A stretch of DNA of 64,000 bases from Pseudonectria foliicola (taxonomy: Eukaryota; Ascomycota; Sordariomycetes; Hypocreales; Nectriaceae), in NCBI GenBank assembly GCA_003693505.1, contig QUZD01000010.1:312373-376372 (forward strand), read 5' to 3'. The notes under the pieces are model-generated. The model had not been told where the DNA came from. It saw only the letters and a list, made by a program, of their open reading frames with translations, and did not search any database. The translations under genes were made by a program, and so were the position numbers. Positions 47,155-58,310 of the stretch are shown in pieces (within the stretch, counting starts at the first letter, position 1; each line of letters starts with the position of its first letter).

Positions 47155-50100
47155 GATGGAGATATGAACAAGCCGTGGTGTGACTTGGAAGAACAAGCAG
47201 GATATTTGGGCCCGAGGGCTGATGGATAAGTGTCAGGAAGGTTGAGCCTAGTGTTTGCGTGTACAGGCTGTGTGCAGGCTTGGGCAAAGGCAAGCTGGGG
47301 CAAAGGTGGCAATTATCGAAACCGACAAGTTGCAGTTGGCTCTTGGAGACTTGTGTTCAAACGAAGTAGCTCTTCTGGAGGTGATGAGAAAGGAAGAAGA
47401 AGAAGGCCAGACAACTCAGAACAAGCTTGGCCTTTTTATACTTTTCCTTTAGACCTCCCCGGTCAACCTCCCCGAGCCGAAGGATAACATTGACTGACAT
47501 AATTCGCCCACAGAATGTGACGGACCCCGCTCGAGGCATACCAAGGGATGGGAGAGGACAGGATGATGACATGGTGGAGGAGTACTTAGTAGCAGCAGCT
47601 AGACGAGACGATCACGGCGGGCTGCAAAAGGGTGGGCCAATGCGGACGACACGGAGGGCGACGAGAGCAACGCGGCATTGGAGGCGGCAGAACCAGCATT
47701 GGCAGGCACCGTACCCATGAGCAGCCGGGCCAACGGGAAAGATGGAATGGGGAGATATGCGGATGAATCAGTACAAGGGGGAGGGTGTTGAAAGAAGAGA
47801 AGGCGTTTGGGACAGGAACGTGGCTGTTGCAAGCTAGACTACCCCGTTGTAAGTCGTCCAGCTTGGACGCTTGGACGCAAGGCGGGCAAGTGTCCCGATT
47901 CGTTTGGTAAAGACTTGTGCATACCTACTTGGGTAGGTAGGCACTGTACCTAGGTAGATACCTTAAGGCAAACAGGCACGGTAAGCCGGGAACAAGAGCA
48001 CGAGATGGAGGGACCGGGGGATGTGACCCAGCCTATCCAGTCAACGAGTTTGGCGACTAGGGGAATATCAGGGACAAACGATCAAAAGAGCTAGGTGGAA
48101 CTAGGTGAGCCAGTAAAGGCCTGAGTAACAAGGTTGGGCCAGACAGAAGACACTGGGGCACAAAAAGATGGGAGATGCCGGTGAGATGGCATGCATTGAT
48201 AGCCACAGTGCGCAGCTGCACTAACCGCTGGACCCAGGCGAGCAGCAAGATATTACCACACGAGGCAGGGCTCTGATGAAGCCAGGGCCAGAAACGATAG
48301 ACTGTGTGAACGTAGAGGGGCGAAAAAAAAGATGTTGACGGCATTGCTGTTGGCTGACCGTTGGGCTGGGTCAGAGAGGCTGTGCGTCCATGAGAATTAG
48401 TCCTGGTCTGTCCGTGGGTGGGCTCGTAGGTACAGTCCAAGTCCAGACAGGCTCGGAATGGCCTTGGACTGGGTCAGAATGATACCGAGTCATTGGCTAA
48501 ACAGATACTAGATGGGGGCTCCACGGATCCAGACACACCAGCGCGGTGAAATTGGCCCGCATCTCGACGAAGTCGCCCGGGATTGTGCTCAAGCGGTTCC
48601 ATGTAGTAGGCTAGTAGTTGAAGGCAAGCAAGAAAGTATGTGGAGGGGAGGGGAGTGAAGCCCAGGGGGGAGGATCCGTGCCTTAACATCATCGTCCACA
48701 CAATGGCTGCCGCAAGAGAGCCACGAGGGGGGTGTGCAAGGAGCCAAGAAAGTGGTCTTCTTCGGCCTTAGGTTGAGGTGCATGCTGCCTGCATCATGGC
48801 AAAGCCCGGCCAGCCCAACTTGCAACAAGCGCGCTGACGCTAAAAGCCGGAGCCAGAGGCAAAATACTGTACAGTACCATAGTAGGTGCGGCCCGGGGGG
48901 ATGAGATGATGGGAAAAGCAGCACTGGATTTCCGGGACCACTCGCACAGGCGCAAGACGCAAGACGCAAGAAGATGCAAGACGCAAGGCGCATCGCATGT
49001 CTGGTCGGTGGCCCTGCACGCCCCTCCATCCATCCATGCTAGGTACTTTTCTTCTCCTCTTCACCCTGGCTGGCTGTCGAGCGGTGCTCCTGCTGCACGC
49101 GTGCGCAAAGACAAGCGAGACATGGAGAAGTGGACGGTGAGGCGGGATTGGCGCTCCATGGGGGGACAAGGCAGCGAGGTGGATCGGGCAGAGGTGCAGC
49201 AAGTCGGGCAATTTCCTGGCAAATGTGGTGATGCGTTGTCAAACTGTTAATGAGGCAAAGGGACGGAGAGGGAAGAAAATATGTCAAAGATGGAAGAATG
49301 GCAAAAATCCAACCACCCAAGGTAACAACCGAGCTCGGAATGGATGGGAGGGTGCTCTGCAACTGCCCATGCTGCACCTGCCAAGTTGAAACAACGAGGA
49401 AGCAGAAGGAACGACGCAGGGCCTGCAAATGCATGGCAAGTGCAGCCAGGCCGGCCGGTGCAGCCAGGCAACTTCAAGCATAGGAGAAGATACTGGTGGA
49501 GTCTGTCTGCACCAAGCTACAAGGCTAGAGCCTAGAGCGTCAACTTGTGCAGTCTGCTCCATGCCCTGCGTTTCCTGTCATCTATACCACCGGATGCCGA
49601 GAATAGCCCTCATTCGAAACCATCAAGTCACTTCTCACCAAGTCCCTCGGACCATAGGACCATGGGTTCGTCATATCTTGGGGCACCGCCTATCGATATC
49701 TGACCTCGGGGCAGCTTGGACTAACACCGCCTTTTCCGGGGTGGACCTTCATTGGACATTGCTTCCGTGCCCTCGTCGCCAGTCTTATTGGGCGAAACTC
49801 GCGGGAAGCTGAGGCGTTCGATGCATCCAATTCATCGACCATCGTCATCCATTCGTTCTTCATTCTCGCCCTTCCCCACCCCCCTCCGACCCTGACGTTT
49901 GCTGTGTACTGTACGAGCTGGTCTGGAGGTTCTGCGAGACCTGGCTTGATACCTGGATGGATCATACTACCCTGGAGAGGATCTCGTAAACAACGCCTCA
50001 CGTGTCAATTGGGGACTACAAGCTAACAGGGTAAAGTATGTACGGACAGGGAAAGTAAGAAAATGGACGAGAAAAGGTGCAGAGATAGCGTAAGTCAGCC

Positions 50101-53100
50101 AAGGAGCCCCACAAACCCGAGCTCTTGAGAAACCCCTGTTCTTTCTCCCTTCTGGGAGAATTGCCAAAACAAAAATTCATGACTTAACCGTCATATGGGG
50201 GGGGAGAAGCTGAGATCTTACAACAAATACCACTTGTCGTGACGAGCCGGCTGGATGGGTGGTTTTGTCCTACCAGGCAAAACAGATGTTCAAAAGACAC
50301 CGATTCGGGAAAGCTAATCTATAAGCAATCAATGCCCAGCTATTATGACCACAGTATACGGAGCTCTGCGAATTCCAATTCTTATAGACATGATCCGGCT
50401 TCCTCGGACAATCCAATAGGCTCGAAGCATCGAGCGGAAAGCCGTTCTATTGCTGTGCAGCCCGTCAATGTTGTGGAAGCATTAACCATTCTCTGCATCT
50501 CCACTCTACCAGCGCTATTAGCAGTCATCGAAGAATCTAGCTGAGCGGACTTATGATAGCACGACATCACATCCAAACAACGTATACCCGACACCCGCGA
50601 CAAGCTTTTGAAGCAGTAGCTGCCGCGTCAGGTTCAGCCATGGAGCTTAGCAGGATCATCGACGAGGTTGCCCAGTCAGCTAGCTAGGCAGCGAGCATAA
50701 TGGACATTTTCCTGTCATCCACTACAATCTATAAGCAGCTATTGACGGTACCAAAGAGCCCCAACAAACTCGTCGACCCGCACCGCGCGTCTTGTACGGG
50801 TGGCATGACCTGCAGATGCTGCGATCCGAGCGGTGCCATGTTGTGCTATGATGCGCTGGGGCAAACTCTCTGTGGAGGTTGCGTATCAGCGGCCATTCAA
50901 TGTCCATGAGGCGAGCATCCATTCGTGGTCTTCTAGACGGATCGCTGAGGTGGAGCGAGATTGCTGAGATAGATGGACAAGGTCCGCCCTCATTACGACG
51001 TTACGGGAGCGAGTAACAAGCCGCCCAACCTCCGAGATTGCCATTGAATACTATGTAATCATCGCACAGTAACGCCACGCCTCCTCCAAAACGCACGGAC
51101 AACTCACAGACATGGTTCCCGACTGGCGGTGCCAGCCAGGGCTCGATGCAGGCACTACAACTCGGCGGAGGGATGGTTTGATGATGGGGCACCGTCCCAT
51201 AGGACAAGAGGGCAGAATCCCTGCGCGCTCGCAGCGCATGGCTACGCGCACATATGCAACGTGCTCGCTGCAATGTACATGCCACCGAGAGAATAGGCAT
51301 GTCGGATACCGACGCAGAATGCAGATGTGCAGTGGCGAAGCAAAGCCAGTTTCAAACCATGGCCATCGTCCACCTGTTCGTCCAACGGTTTGACTTCTCT
51401 TGCTGGTCCCTTATACAGGTTCTGGTCCGACTATGGCAGCTTTACATACGTACTCTTGGCATCCAGTCGGATTACAGCATTGTCAAACACCAGAGCATTC
51501 CCGGTCACCAAGTCATACATGGTGTGCTTGAACGAGAGGCAATCAGTGTAGCGATACCAGTGTTGGCTTCTGCTGGCGCATCTGACAACAGTCCTACAGC
51601 AACTTGGGATGAATTAATTCTAGGAACAAGTACCCGGGAGGACGGACAACGCACTGCCGGTTTCCGAGCATCGGAGCCAGCGGGCCGCGGCCGAATACCA
51701 CCGGAGCAAACCGACGTCACCAGCCACACGACAGAATCACGACAGGCCTATCCTATCCGCTGCGTCCCGTCCCGCCATGCTGTACTTGGGCATTGGCAGA
51801 TTTGACATAAAACAGCTGCGCAGGTTTCCCAAAGGATCAGCCTTTATGCATTAGGATTCGCCAGGTTTCACAGGACAACTCATCTCTTAACACATGATGC
51901 CTTGTGCTGCAGCAGCCCTTTTTTTAACGCAAAGGGCAGAGCAAGATGCCCGGCTGTTGCGACTCAGAATCGCCAGAACTGCCAGTTGCGCGCATAGGAC
52001 TTGGGTGTAGAGCCGGAGTTGCTCTTTGATATCATTGCACGGCCATACTCGAAGCGGCTCCAGAGCATCGACCAATCTCCTCGCCCTTCGAAGAGAAGAT
52101 AATCTCCCTCTTGGTCTCAAGGCCAATGCGACACGGCATGGTCATATATTCGGGCTACCTGCATGGCTAGCCCTGATCACCTGCCGTCATCCTTAATCAT
52201 ATATTGGTGGGAGATCCCTGCCCTGGGCGCGCCGTCGTGCGAGGCGGTTGGATGTGTGACAGAAGCTGTCTGCCGTGTCCTTGACTCCCGTTAGAATTTC
52301 CCCTGCCGCTGCCGTCAGGGAAATCCTGAGCTGTGCCGTTTTATTCGAGACCGGATTGGCCGGGCTGACCTTGCGTAAAGGCTGTTGAACACCAAATGGC
52401 ATGAGGTCCTTACAGTGGCGAGACACTGCAACGGAATGTGTTCCTCCCCCCCTTGACAACTCATAGTTCCTATCGCGATACTTTATGCAAGCGAGGCTTT
52501 CGATGGGGAGAGAGTGATTCGTTGTTGTCTAGGCTCTAGCCACTGTCCATTTCCGCGCTCCTGACGTCTTTGTCTCCCCCAACTATCCCAGGCCCCGAAA
52601 CTGAAAGAAATGTTTTCCCACCGTCTTTATCCAAGCCTTGGCCCATCCCATCCGATGTTATACTACATGAATCAAGCTAAACAGCCGGAGTATTAGCAGC
52701 CACCAAGCGACAGCCGTTCTCGTATAGGCTGCGCCCTCGTGTGCCCCCTTTTGCGCTCGGTATTCGGTGTTATGCCGTGCAATCCCCCCTCTAAGCCATA
52801 TTCCCACAGCCAATGAAACATACCGGGTGGGATAATTATAAAAATAAGGATGAAAGGACTCGGCAAGCGTGAGTTGATCAAGCTTAAGGCGAAAGTCTTT
52901 CCCGTACTGTAACGTCTCGTCTGAACCTCCCCGGGCTTCAGGTAGAAACTAATAAGAGAAATATACACGAAAACAGAGAGAGTTGACTAGTGGTGAAAGA
53001 CCGGCAGTGCTCGGTCGGCAGAGGCACGAGTCGCCTCGTTGGCTCTAGGATGTCATAAGTAGGCCCGCGCCCAATGGTCGTGGTTCCGTTACGCATAATG

Positions 53101-53110
53101 TTTCATTCCT
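47155..53110. other. Large region without a supported gene
   Basis: About 6 kb, the longest gap in the window. It contains a TACCTAGGTA cluster (about 47925-47965), a CAAGACG-type repeat (about 48955-48990) and GTAC palindromes (48865-48880 and 49903-49915). Candidate ORFs (48589-49029 minus, 50239-50544 plus, 51254-51805 plus, 50700-50909 plus) show no motifs, no consistent codon bias and no splice-linked partners. Non-coding transcripts cannot be excluded by eye. Confidence 0.5.
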
Positions 53111-54346
53111 CTAGCCAAAGACCTTGAGGAAACCCCAGATGCCAATTCCGCTGAGGACGGGAATCGTCAGGTTGTCGTCCCACCCGAAAATGTCGACGAC
53201 CTCACTGGCCGACGCGACGAATCCAGACCATAGAGACATGACGCCCAGGGCCAAGGAGCCGGTGATGCTGGCTTGCTTACCCGACAGTCCCACAGCATTG
53301 GCGACGGCGGCGGGCAGCGACAGGGCGCCCTTGAACATGAAGCCGTCGTCCCCGGGCTTGGGGCCAATGGTCGGGACCAGCCAACCGTAGAAGAAGTACG
53401 AGGTGGCCACGCCGACGAGGAATGCGGCGGCGGAGCCGGCCAGGGACTTTCCGCGGCGCAGGCGGGGCGTGTAGCGGCCCCAGAGGCGGCCAAAGGTGCT
53501 GGCGGCGGTGTCGCACCAGCTCAGCAGCAGGACGCTCATGGTGCCGACGTCCTTGGGGAACCAGTAGAGGACGATCCAGGCGCCGAGGAGGTAGAAGATG
53601 ACGCCGTTCCAGCCCGAGTACTCGGTCTCGCGCATGAGCGCGCCAAGAACCTTGACGTAGACGCGATTGACCGAGGCATAGCGGTGGCGCAGCCAATCGA
53701 CGGTGGTGATGGGTATCAGGGCGGCCATGAGCCACGGGGCCACCGAGACGGTTTGCGTGCCGTGGGCGTAGAGCCAGATGACGAAGAAGCCAATCGAGAC
53801 GTGCAGCACCTTGCGCGGCACCTCGTGCTTGTGCACAAAGGTGCGCCAGTGGCGGTGGATGGGGATGAGGCCAAGCGGACTGGGGCTCCGACTGAAGTCG
53901 CGCCAACTCCAGCCTGACGGGGCGGATGGTTGCGGGGGCGCAAGGTGGCCGTTGGTTGTCGTTGTCGTCGTCGTAGTCTTGACTGGCTTGCCGTTTTTGA
54001 CTACGGCCTTGTCCTCGGCCGCTGAGGAGGCGCCGGCGCCGGCGGGCTTGTTCGACTTGGCCGCCTTGCTGACGGCACTCGTCCTCCGGGTCATCCGAGA
54101 CACGGCGTGCGGGTCGATTGGGGAGCGGCTGCGGGTTCGAGCACGTCGCATGTCGGGGTTGTCGTCGGCTTCCTCGTCAGGGTGTTCCTCGAGAGGCTGC
54201 GGCGTCGGCGTCGGCGTCCTCTTCCTGGCGGCGGAGCGCGTGACGGGACCGGAGTAGTCGGGGGCGTCGTGCTCGGACGGGGTCGGGCTGGGAGAGATGA
54301 CGCGGGGCGTCGCAGGGACGTTGGCGCTGCTGGCGCGTTGGGCCAT
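53111..54346 (-). CDS. DGK1: CTP-dependent diacylglycerol kinase
   Basis: Intronless, 411 aa from MAQRASSANVPATP. The frame stays open upstream, but Met at 54346 is the only ATG in it. The N-terminal 150 residues are disordered, Ser/Thr/Pro-rich and basic, with a Thr run. A conserved cytosolic patch WSWRDFSRSPSPLGL leads into HEVPRKVLHVSIGFFVIWLY, the start of the CTP-transferase membrane domain. Several TM helices follow, with SWCDTAASTFGRLWGRYTPRLRRGKS, the likely CTP/phosphate-binding region. Dgk1 phosphorylates diacylglycerol with CTP in the ER/nuclear membrane, opposing the Pah1 phosphatidate phosphatase and controlling nuclear-membrane growth. Dolichol kinase is related but longer, with more TM helices. 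Confidence 0.92.
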   Translation of the reverse strand: MAQRASSANVPATPRVISPSPTPSEHDAPDYSGPVTRSAARKRTPTPTPQPLEEHPDEEADDNPDMRRARTRSRSPIDPHAVSRMTRRTSAVSKAAKSNKPAGAGASSAAEDKAVVKNGKPVKTTTTTTTTNGHLAPPQPSAPSGWSWRDFSRSPSPLGLIPIHRHWRTFVHKHEVPRKVLHVSIGFFVIWLYAHGTQTVSVAPWLMAALIPITTVDWLRHRYASVNRVYVKVLGALMRETEYSGWNGVIFYLLGAWIVLYWFPKDVGTMSVLLLSWCDTAASTFGRLWGRYTPRLRRGKSLAGSAAAFLVGVATSYFFYGWLVPTIGPKPGDDGFMFKGALSLPAAVANAVGLSGKQASITGSLALGVMSLWSGFVASASEVVDIFGWDDNLTIPVLSGIGIWGFLKVFG

Positions 54347-55930
54347 GGCGATGGAGAAGGGCGGGAGGACGGGGCAGCGGACGACGCCGACGACGATGCG
54401 GCGCAAAGAGTCAAAGGCGGAGGGCCAGAAGGTCGTCGATGATGATGCAAGGGGGGAGTGGAGATGGAGTAGTTGGAGATGCTTATCACGGCGCGAAGAG
54501 CGACCCTCCGCGGCGTGATGGGGGGAGTCAGAGGGAGAGGCGGTATGGAAGAGCGAAAAGAGGTTCCAGGTGGTGCGTGATGAAGGAGAGGATGGAGAGG
54601 ATGGAGAGGATAGAGAGGATGAAGAGGAGAAAGACGGAGGCGGAAAAGACGAGGCCGACGGGGGTGTAGCAACAGCCGGCGTGGCAGGATTCGTGGCCGG
54701 AGGGCTCGGGGCGGAATCAGGGTCTCTGAGTATCGGATCCAGATTGAGGCTGGTCAAGGATGCTACGGAGGAGTCCCCCGCCGCATCATGGGTCTGGCTG
54801 ACTGGCGCAAGAGGCGGAATGGTGTCTGGCGGCCCGGGCCCGGTAGCACGGCCACAGTTCGCTTGCGGAGAGACGAGGTGTGCGTCGTAAAAGTACGTAT
54901 CTGTAATCTGTCTCTGCACAATACAATGTACTCTGTAACCTTAGGGCAAATGGTAACGTTGGGATCGGTGATTGCTGGGGAGTTTTTTTTTAGTGTAGTC
55001 GTGTGACAGGACGAGAAATGAATGGGGGTGCCTCGAAATGCGTCAACAGAGCCCGGCCAAGATTTTCCTGGGGCTCGCTGGGGCTTGCTGGGGCTCGCTG
55101 GGTCGTGGATCGTGGCTCGTGGGCTTGTGGGCTTGTGGGCTTGTGGGCTCGCGGGCTCGCGCTGGGCGGGTACCTAGGTATCTCGTTGTGGCGCCGAACG
55201 GCGCAGAGTTAACATGTGACTGACGACTGATTCAGGCTTCTCTCGATTCTCACTTTGCTGCACGCCGGCATTGATTACTTTTTGCTCTGCGTTGCTTCGC
55301 TACATAGCACCGAGATGGTCGTGCCTGCACGTCTCTCAGCTATCTGTACATGTACCGTACATTGCCCCTAGGCAATCACGCTCGTCGTCCTTTGCAACCT
55401 CAGCCGGCAGTCTGTCTGACAGAAGCCCCCTGTGAGGTGAGCCCTCCCTCAGCTGGCCTGATTCGCAACAATGCGAAGACATGTCACTCGCACCCTTGGC
55501 GAGGTCACGTCACCAGGCAAGCCAGGTCACCATCCCCTAAACGAACGATTGCCCCATCTTCACAGGCTTCCTCTCCAAGCTAACGACATGGACCACCTTT
55601 TGTGTGCGACATTGTCGCTTCAAAAAGTGAGCACGTGCCGGCGAGACGGCAAGGTTGTCTTCAAGGTGCGCTCAGCCACAGAAGCACGGATCGGTCTCCG
55701 CCACACCCCAAGTAAAGTAACAGGAATCTGCACACGCTCAAGTACCGTTAGGTTCCTGCTTGATAACCTGCATCACGTGGTGATAAGATCAAAATTTCTA
55801 GAAATGTTTCTATACTTTGCGATCAACCCGTCGCGGCCCCTCCGTGTAGGTCGGACTTGATCTTGAACGGTTCCATTCGCTTTTCTTGTGAATACCAGCT
55901 CTGCCTCTACTCGGGCTAGCTGTAATCAAC
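54347..55930. other. DGK1/SPB4 divergent spacer
   Basis: About 1.58 kb. Next to DGK1 lies a purine-rich tract with a GAGGATGGA-type repeat (about 54580-54652). Further on are GGGGCTCGCT and GGGCTTGT tandem repeats (about 55075-55160), a TACCTAGGTA element (about 55170) and a CACGTG core at 55774-55779 inside a near-palindrome, 150 nt before SPB4. Confidence 0.5.
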
Positions 55931-57885
55931 ATGGCTCCAGTAAAGGGTGAAAAGAAGAGAAGTCCCAGAGCGTGGGACGCCCTGACTCCTCCCCTGGCAG
56001 AATGGATTCTCGATGCCGTTTCTACCATGGGCTTCACCCAGATGACTCCCGTCCAGGCCGCCACGCTGCCTCATTTTCTCGGTAACAAGGACGTCGTTGT
56101 GGAGGTATGTCCGTGGCCCAATATGGCGATGCAGCTATATACTAATTGCACCATTTGCAGGCTGTCACTGGTAGTGGCAAGACGCTCACTTTTCTCATCC
56201 CGCTGGTGCAAAAGCTCTTGCGCCTTTCCGAGCCGACGAAGCGACATCACGTTAACGCCATTGTCGTGTCCCCTACTCGAGAGCTCGCTGCTCAAATCCA
56301 CACAGTCCTAGTCTCTCTCCTGCAATTCCACGCCCCGTCGGCCGAGATACTGCCGCACTTGAAGGATGACGAGAAGCGGCCGGCTGCTACGGAGCCGGCC
56401 ATCGTGCCTCAGTTGCTGGTGGGCGGAACCACGACGGCGGCGCAGGACCTCAGCTTCTTTATGCGACACAGCCCCAATGTTTTGATCTCGTCTCCCGGCC
56501 GCTTGGTTGAGCTCCTCTCTTCTCCCCACGTCCATTGCCCCCAGTCGTCCTTTGAGATTCTGGTGCTGGACGAAGCCGACCGGCTGCTTGATCTTGGATT
56601 CAAGCCAGATTTGCAAAAGATTCTTTCGCACCTCCCCAAACAACGACGTACCGGACTCTTTAGCGCGAGCGTCAGTGAAGCCGTGGGCGAAATCATCCGA
56701 GTCGGTCTGAGGAACCCTGTCAAGATCGAGGTCAAGGTCAAGATGAAGGGTGGAGGTATTCTCGAGGACAGACGTACGCCCGCCAGTCTGCAGATGAAGT
56801 ACTTGGCTACGCCGGCGAGCCACAAGCTACCAGCTCTAGTACAGCTCTTGGAGAGGCTTCCCCTGAAGCCCCAGAGGAGCATCATCTTCCTTTCCACCTG
56901 CGCTGCCGTCGACTATTTCCAACACATTCTTCCTCTGATCCTACCAGACGGCTTCTCCCTGGTGCCCCTCCACGGTAAGCACCCGGCAAAGGTTCGCGAG
57001 AAGAACTTCAATCGCTTCATCACATCGGTCTCCCCGACGATCCTCTTGACGACCGACTTGGCCGCCCGCGGTCTCGACATCCCGCAGGTTGACCTGGTCG
57101 TCCAGGTCGATGCGCCCTCCGACCCCAAGGTCTTTATCCACCGCAGCGGCCGAGCTGGACGTGCCGGAAGAAAGGGACTGGCAGTCGTGATGCTGCACGC
57201 AGGGCGAGAGGAGGACTACACGAGTTTCCTCGACATTCGCAAAACGCCCGTCACGCCGTTGGAGACGCCGGCGATTGAGGTATCGGAGCAGGAAGCCGCC
57301 GCGGCCACGCAAAAGATCCGAGATCTGGTCAAGGAAGACCGGGCCCTATACGACAAGGCGCAAAAGGCATTTGTGAGCTGGGCTCGCAGCTACGGCGCAC
57401 ATCAAGCAACGTCCATCTTCCGCGTGTCCGACCTCGACTGGGCCGACCTGGGCAACGCCTGGGGCCTCTTGCGACTACCGCGGATGCCCGAGCTGAAGAC
57501 GTGGGGCGGGGACAAGATGCTGGGCCAGGAGATTGACTGGGACAGCTTCGAGTACAAGGACAAGACGCGGGAGAAGGCGCGCAAGGAGGCGCTCGAGGCG
57601 GACCGGTCCGGCGAGACGGCGGCGAAGCGGGACGAGGAGAAGCGCAAGCGCAAGACCAACGAGGCGTGGAGCGTCAAGCAGGGCAAGGAGGACGAGCGGT
57701 CGGAGCGGCGGGAGAAGAGGCAGAAGAAGCGCGAGGCGGAAAAGGTCAGCCAGATGACGGAGGAGGAGAGGGTCAAGCACATGGAGCTCCAGGAGCTGAT
57801 CCAGGAGGTGCGGCGGCAGAACGAGGCCAAGGCCAAGGCGGCCAAGGCGGCCAAGGAGGATGAGTTTGAGGGTTTCAAGGACTGA
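55931..57885 (+). CDS. SPB4: DEAD-box ATP-dependent RNA helicase Spb4 (60S biogenesis)
   Basis: Two exons (55931-56104 and 56161-57885) give 632 aa. The Q motif region is WDALTPPLAEWILDAVSTMGF..TPVQAATLP. Walker A AVTGSGKT (59-66) begins right after the 56-nt intron. PTRELA, SSPGRL and DEAD (195-198) follow. Motif III is SAS rather than SAT (226-228). The C-terminal RecA lobe has TDLAARGLDIPQVD and HRSGRAGRAG. The DUF4217-type region and a Lys/Glu/Arg-rich coiled-coil tail (about 500-632) are as in Spb4/DDX55. Spb4 remodels the pre-60S particle in the nucleolus. The gene is divergent from DGK1 and near CRM1, which exports 60S particles. Confidence 0.95.
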
Positions 57886-58310
57886 TGGACGATGGAGATT
57901 ACACGTACACATATACGAACATATACCCTTTGAATTGGCCATTGATCAACAAGCCGTCTCCTTCTCGCTGCTAGTCCTCTGACGGACAATCTAGACTACA
58001 ACCTGCGAGGCGCCGGCCAGAGTTGATTGGGGGAGCGTGACGTATGATGTTGTGGCGCAGACATTGTGCCTCTCGATGCTCTCAATCTGCCTCTACGCTT
58101 CTACCCGACGCTTCTACGTTTCTACGCTGCCATGGTCACTACCTGCAATGAAGAAACACAATATCTTCATCTTCCGCCAACAAAGCCCTCTCGTCACATT
58201 CATTGCCATCGCCCAGCCCATCAGATGGTCAGTACATCGCCAAGGGAGCAACGACTCAACCCTCCTCTCCCATCCTCCACTTGCACCCAAGAAAGCCAAG
58301 CAGAACAGCC
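57886..58310. other. Spacer upstream of the Zn2Cys6 gene
   Basis: About 425 nt. The Zn2Cys6 frame is open back to about 58203 but has no ATG before 58311. No other feature is seen. Confidence 0.45.

Noticed and set aside
50700..50909. 69-codon Cys-rich ORF resembling a small secreted protein
   Set aside because: No signal peptide, no paired Cys pattern of a known effector family.
54347..54919. In-frame N-terminal extension of DGK1 (191 codons)
   Set aside because: Contains no ATG; it would need a non-AUG start, and its Ser/Pro-rich sequence overlaps the purine-rich leader.
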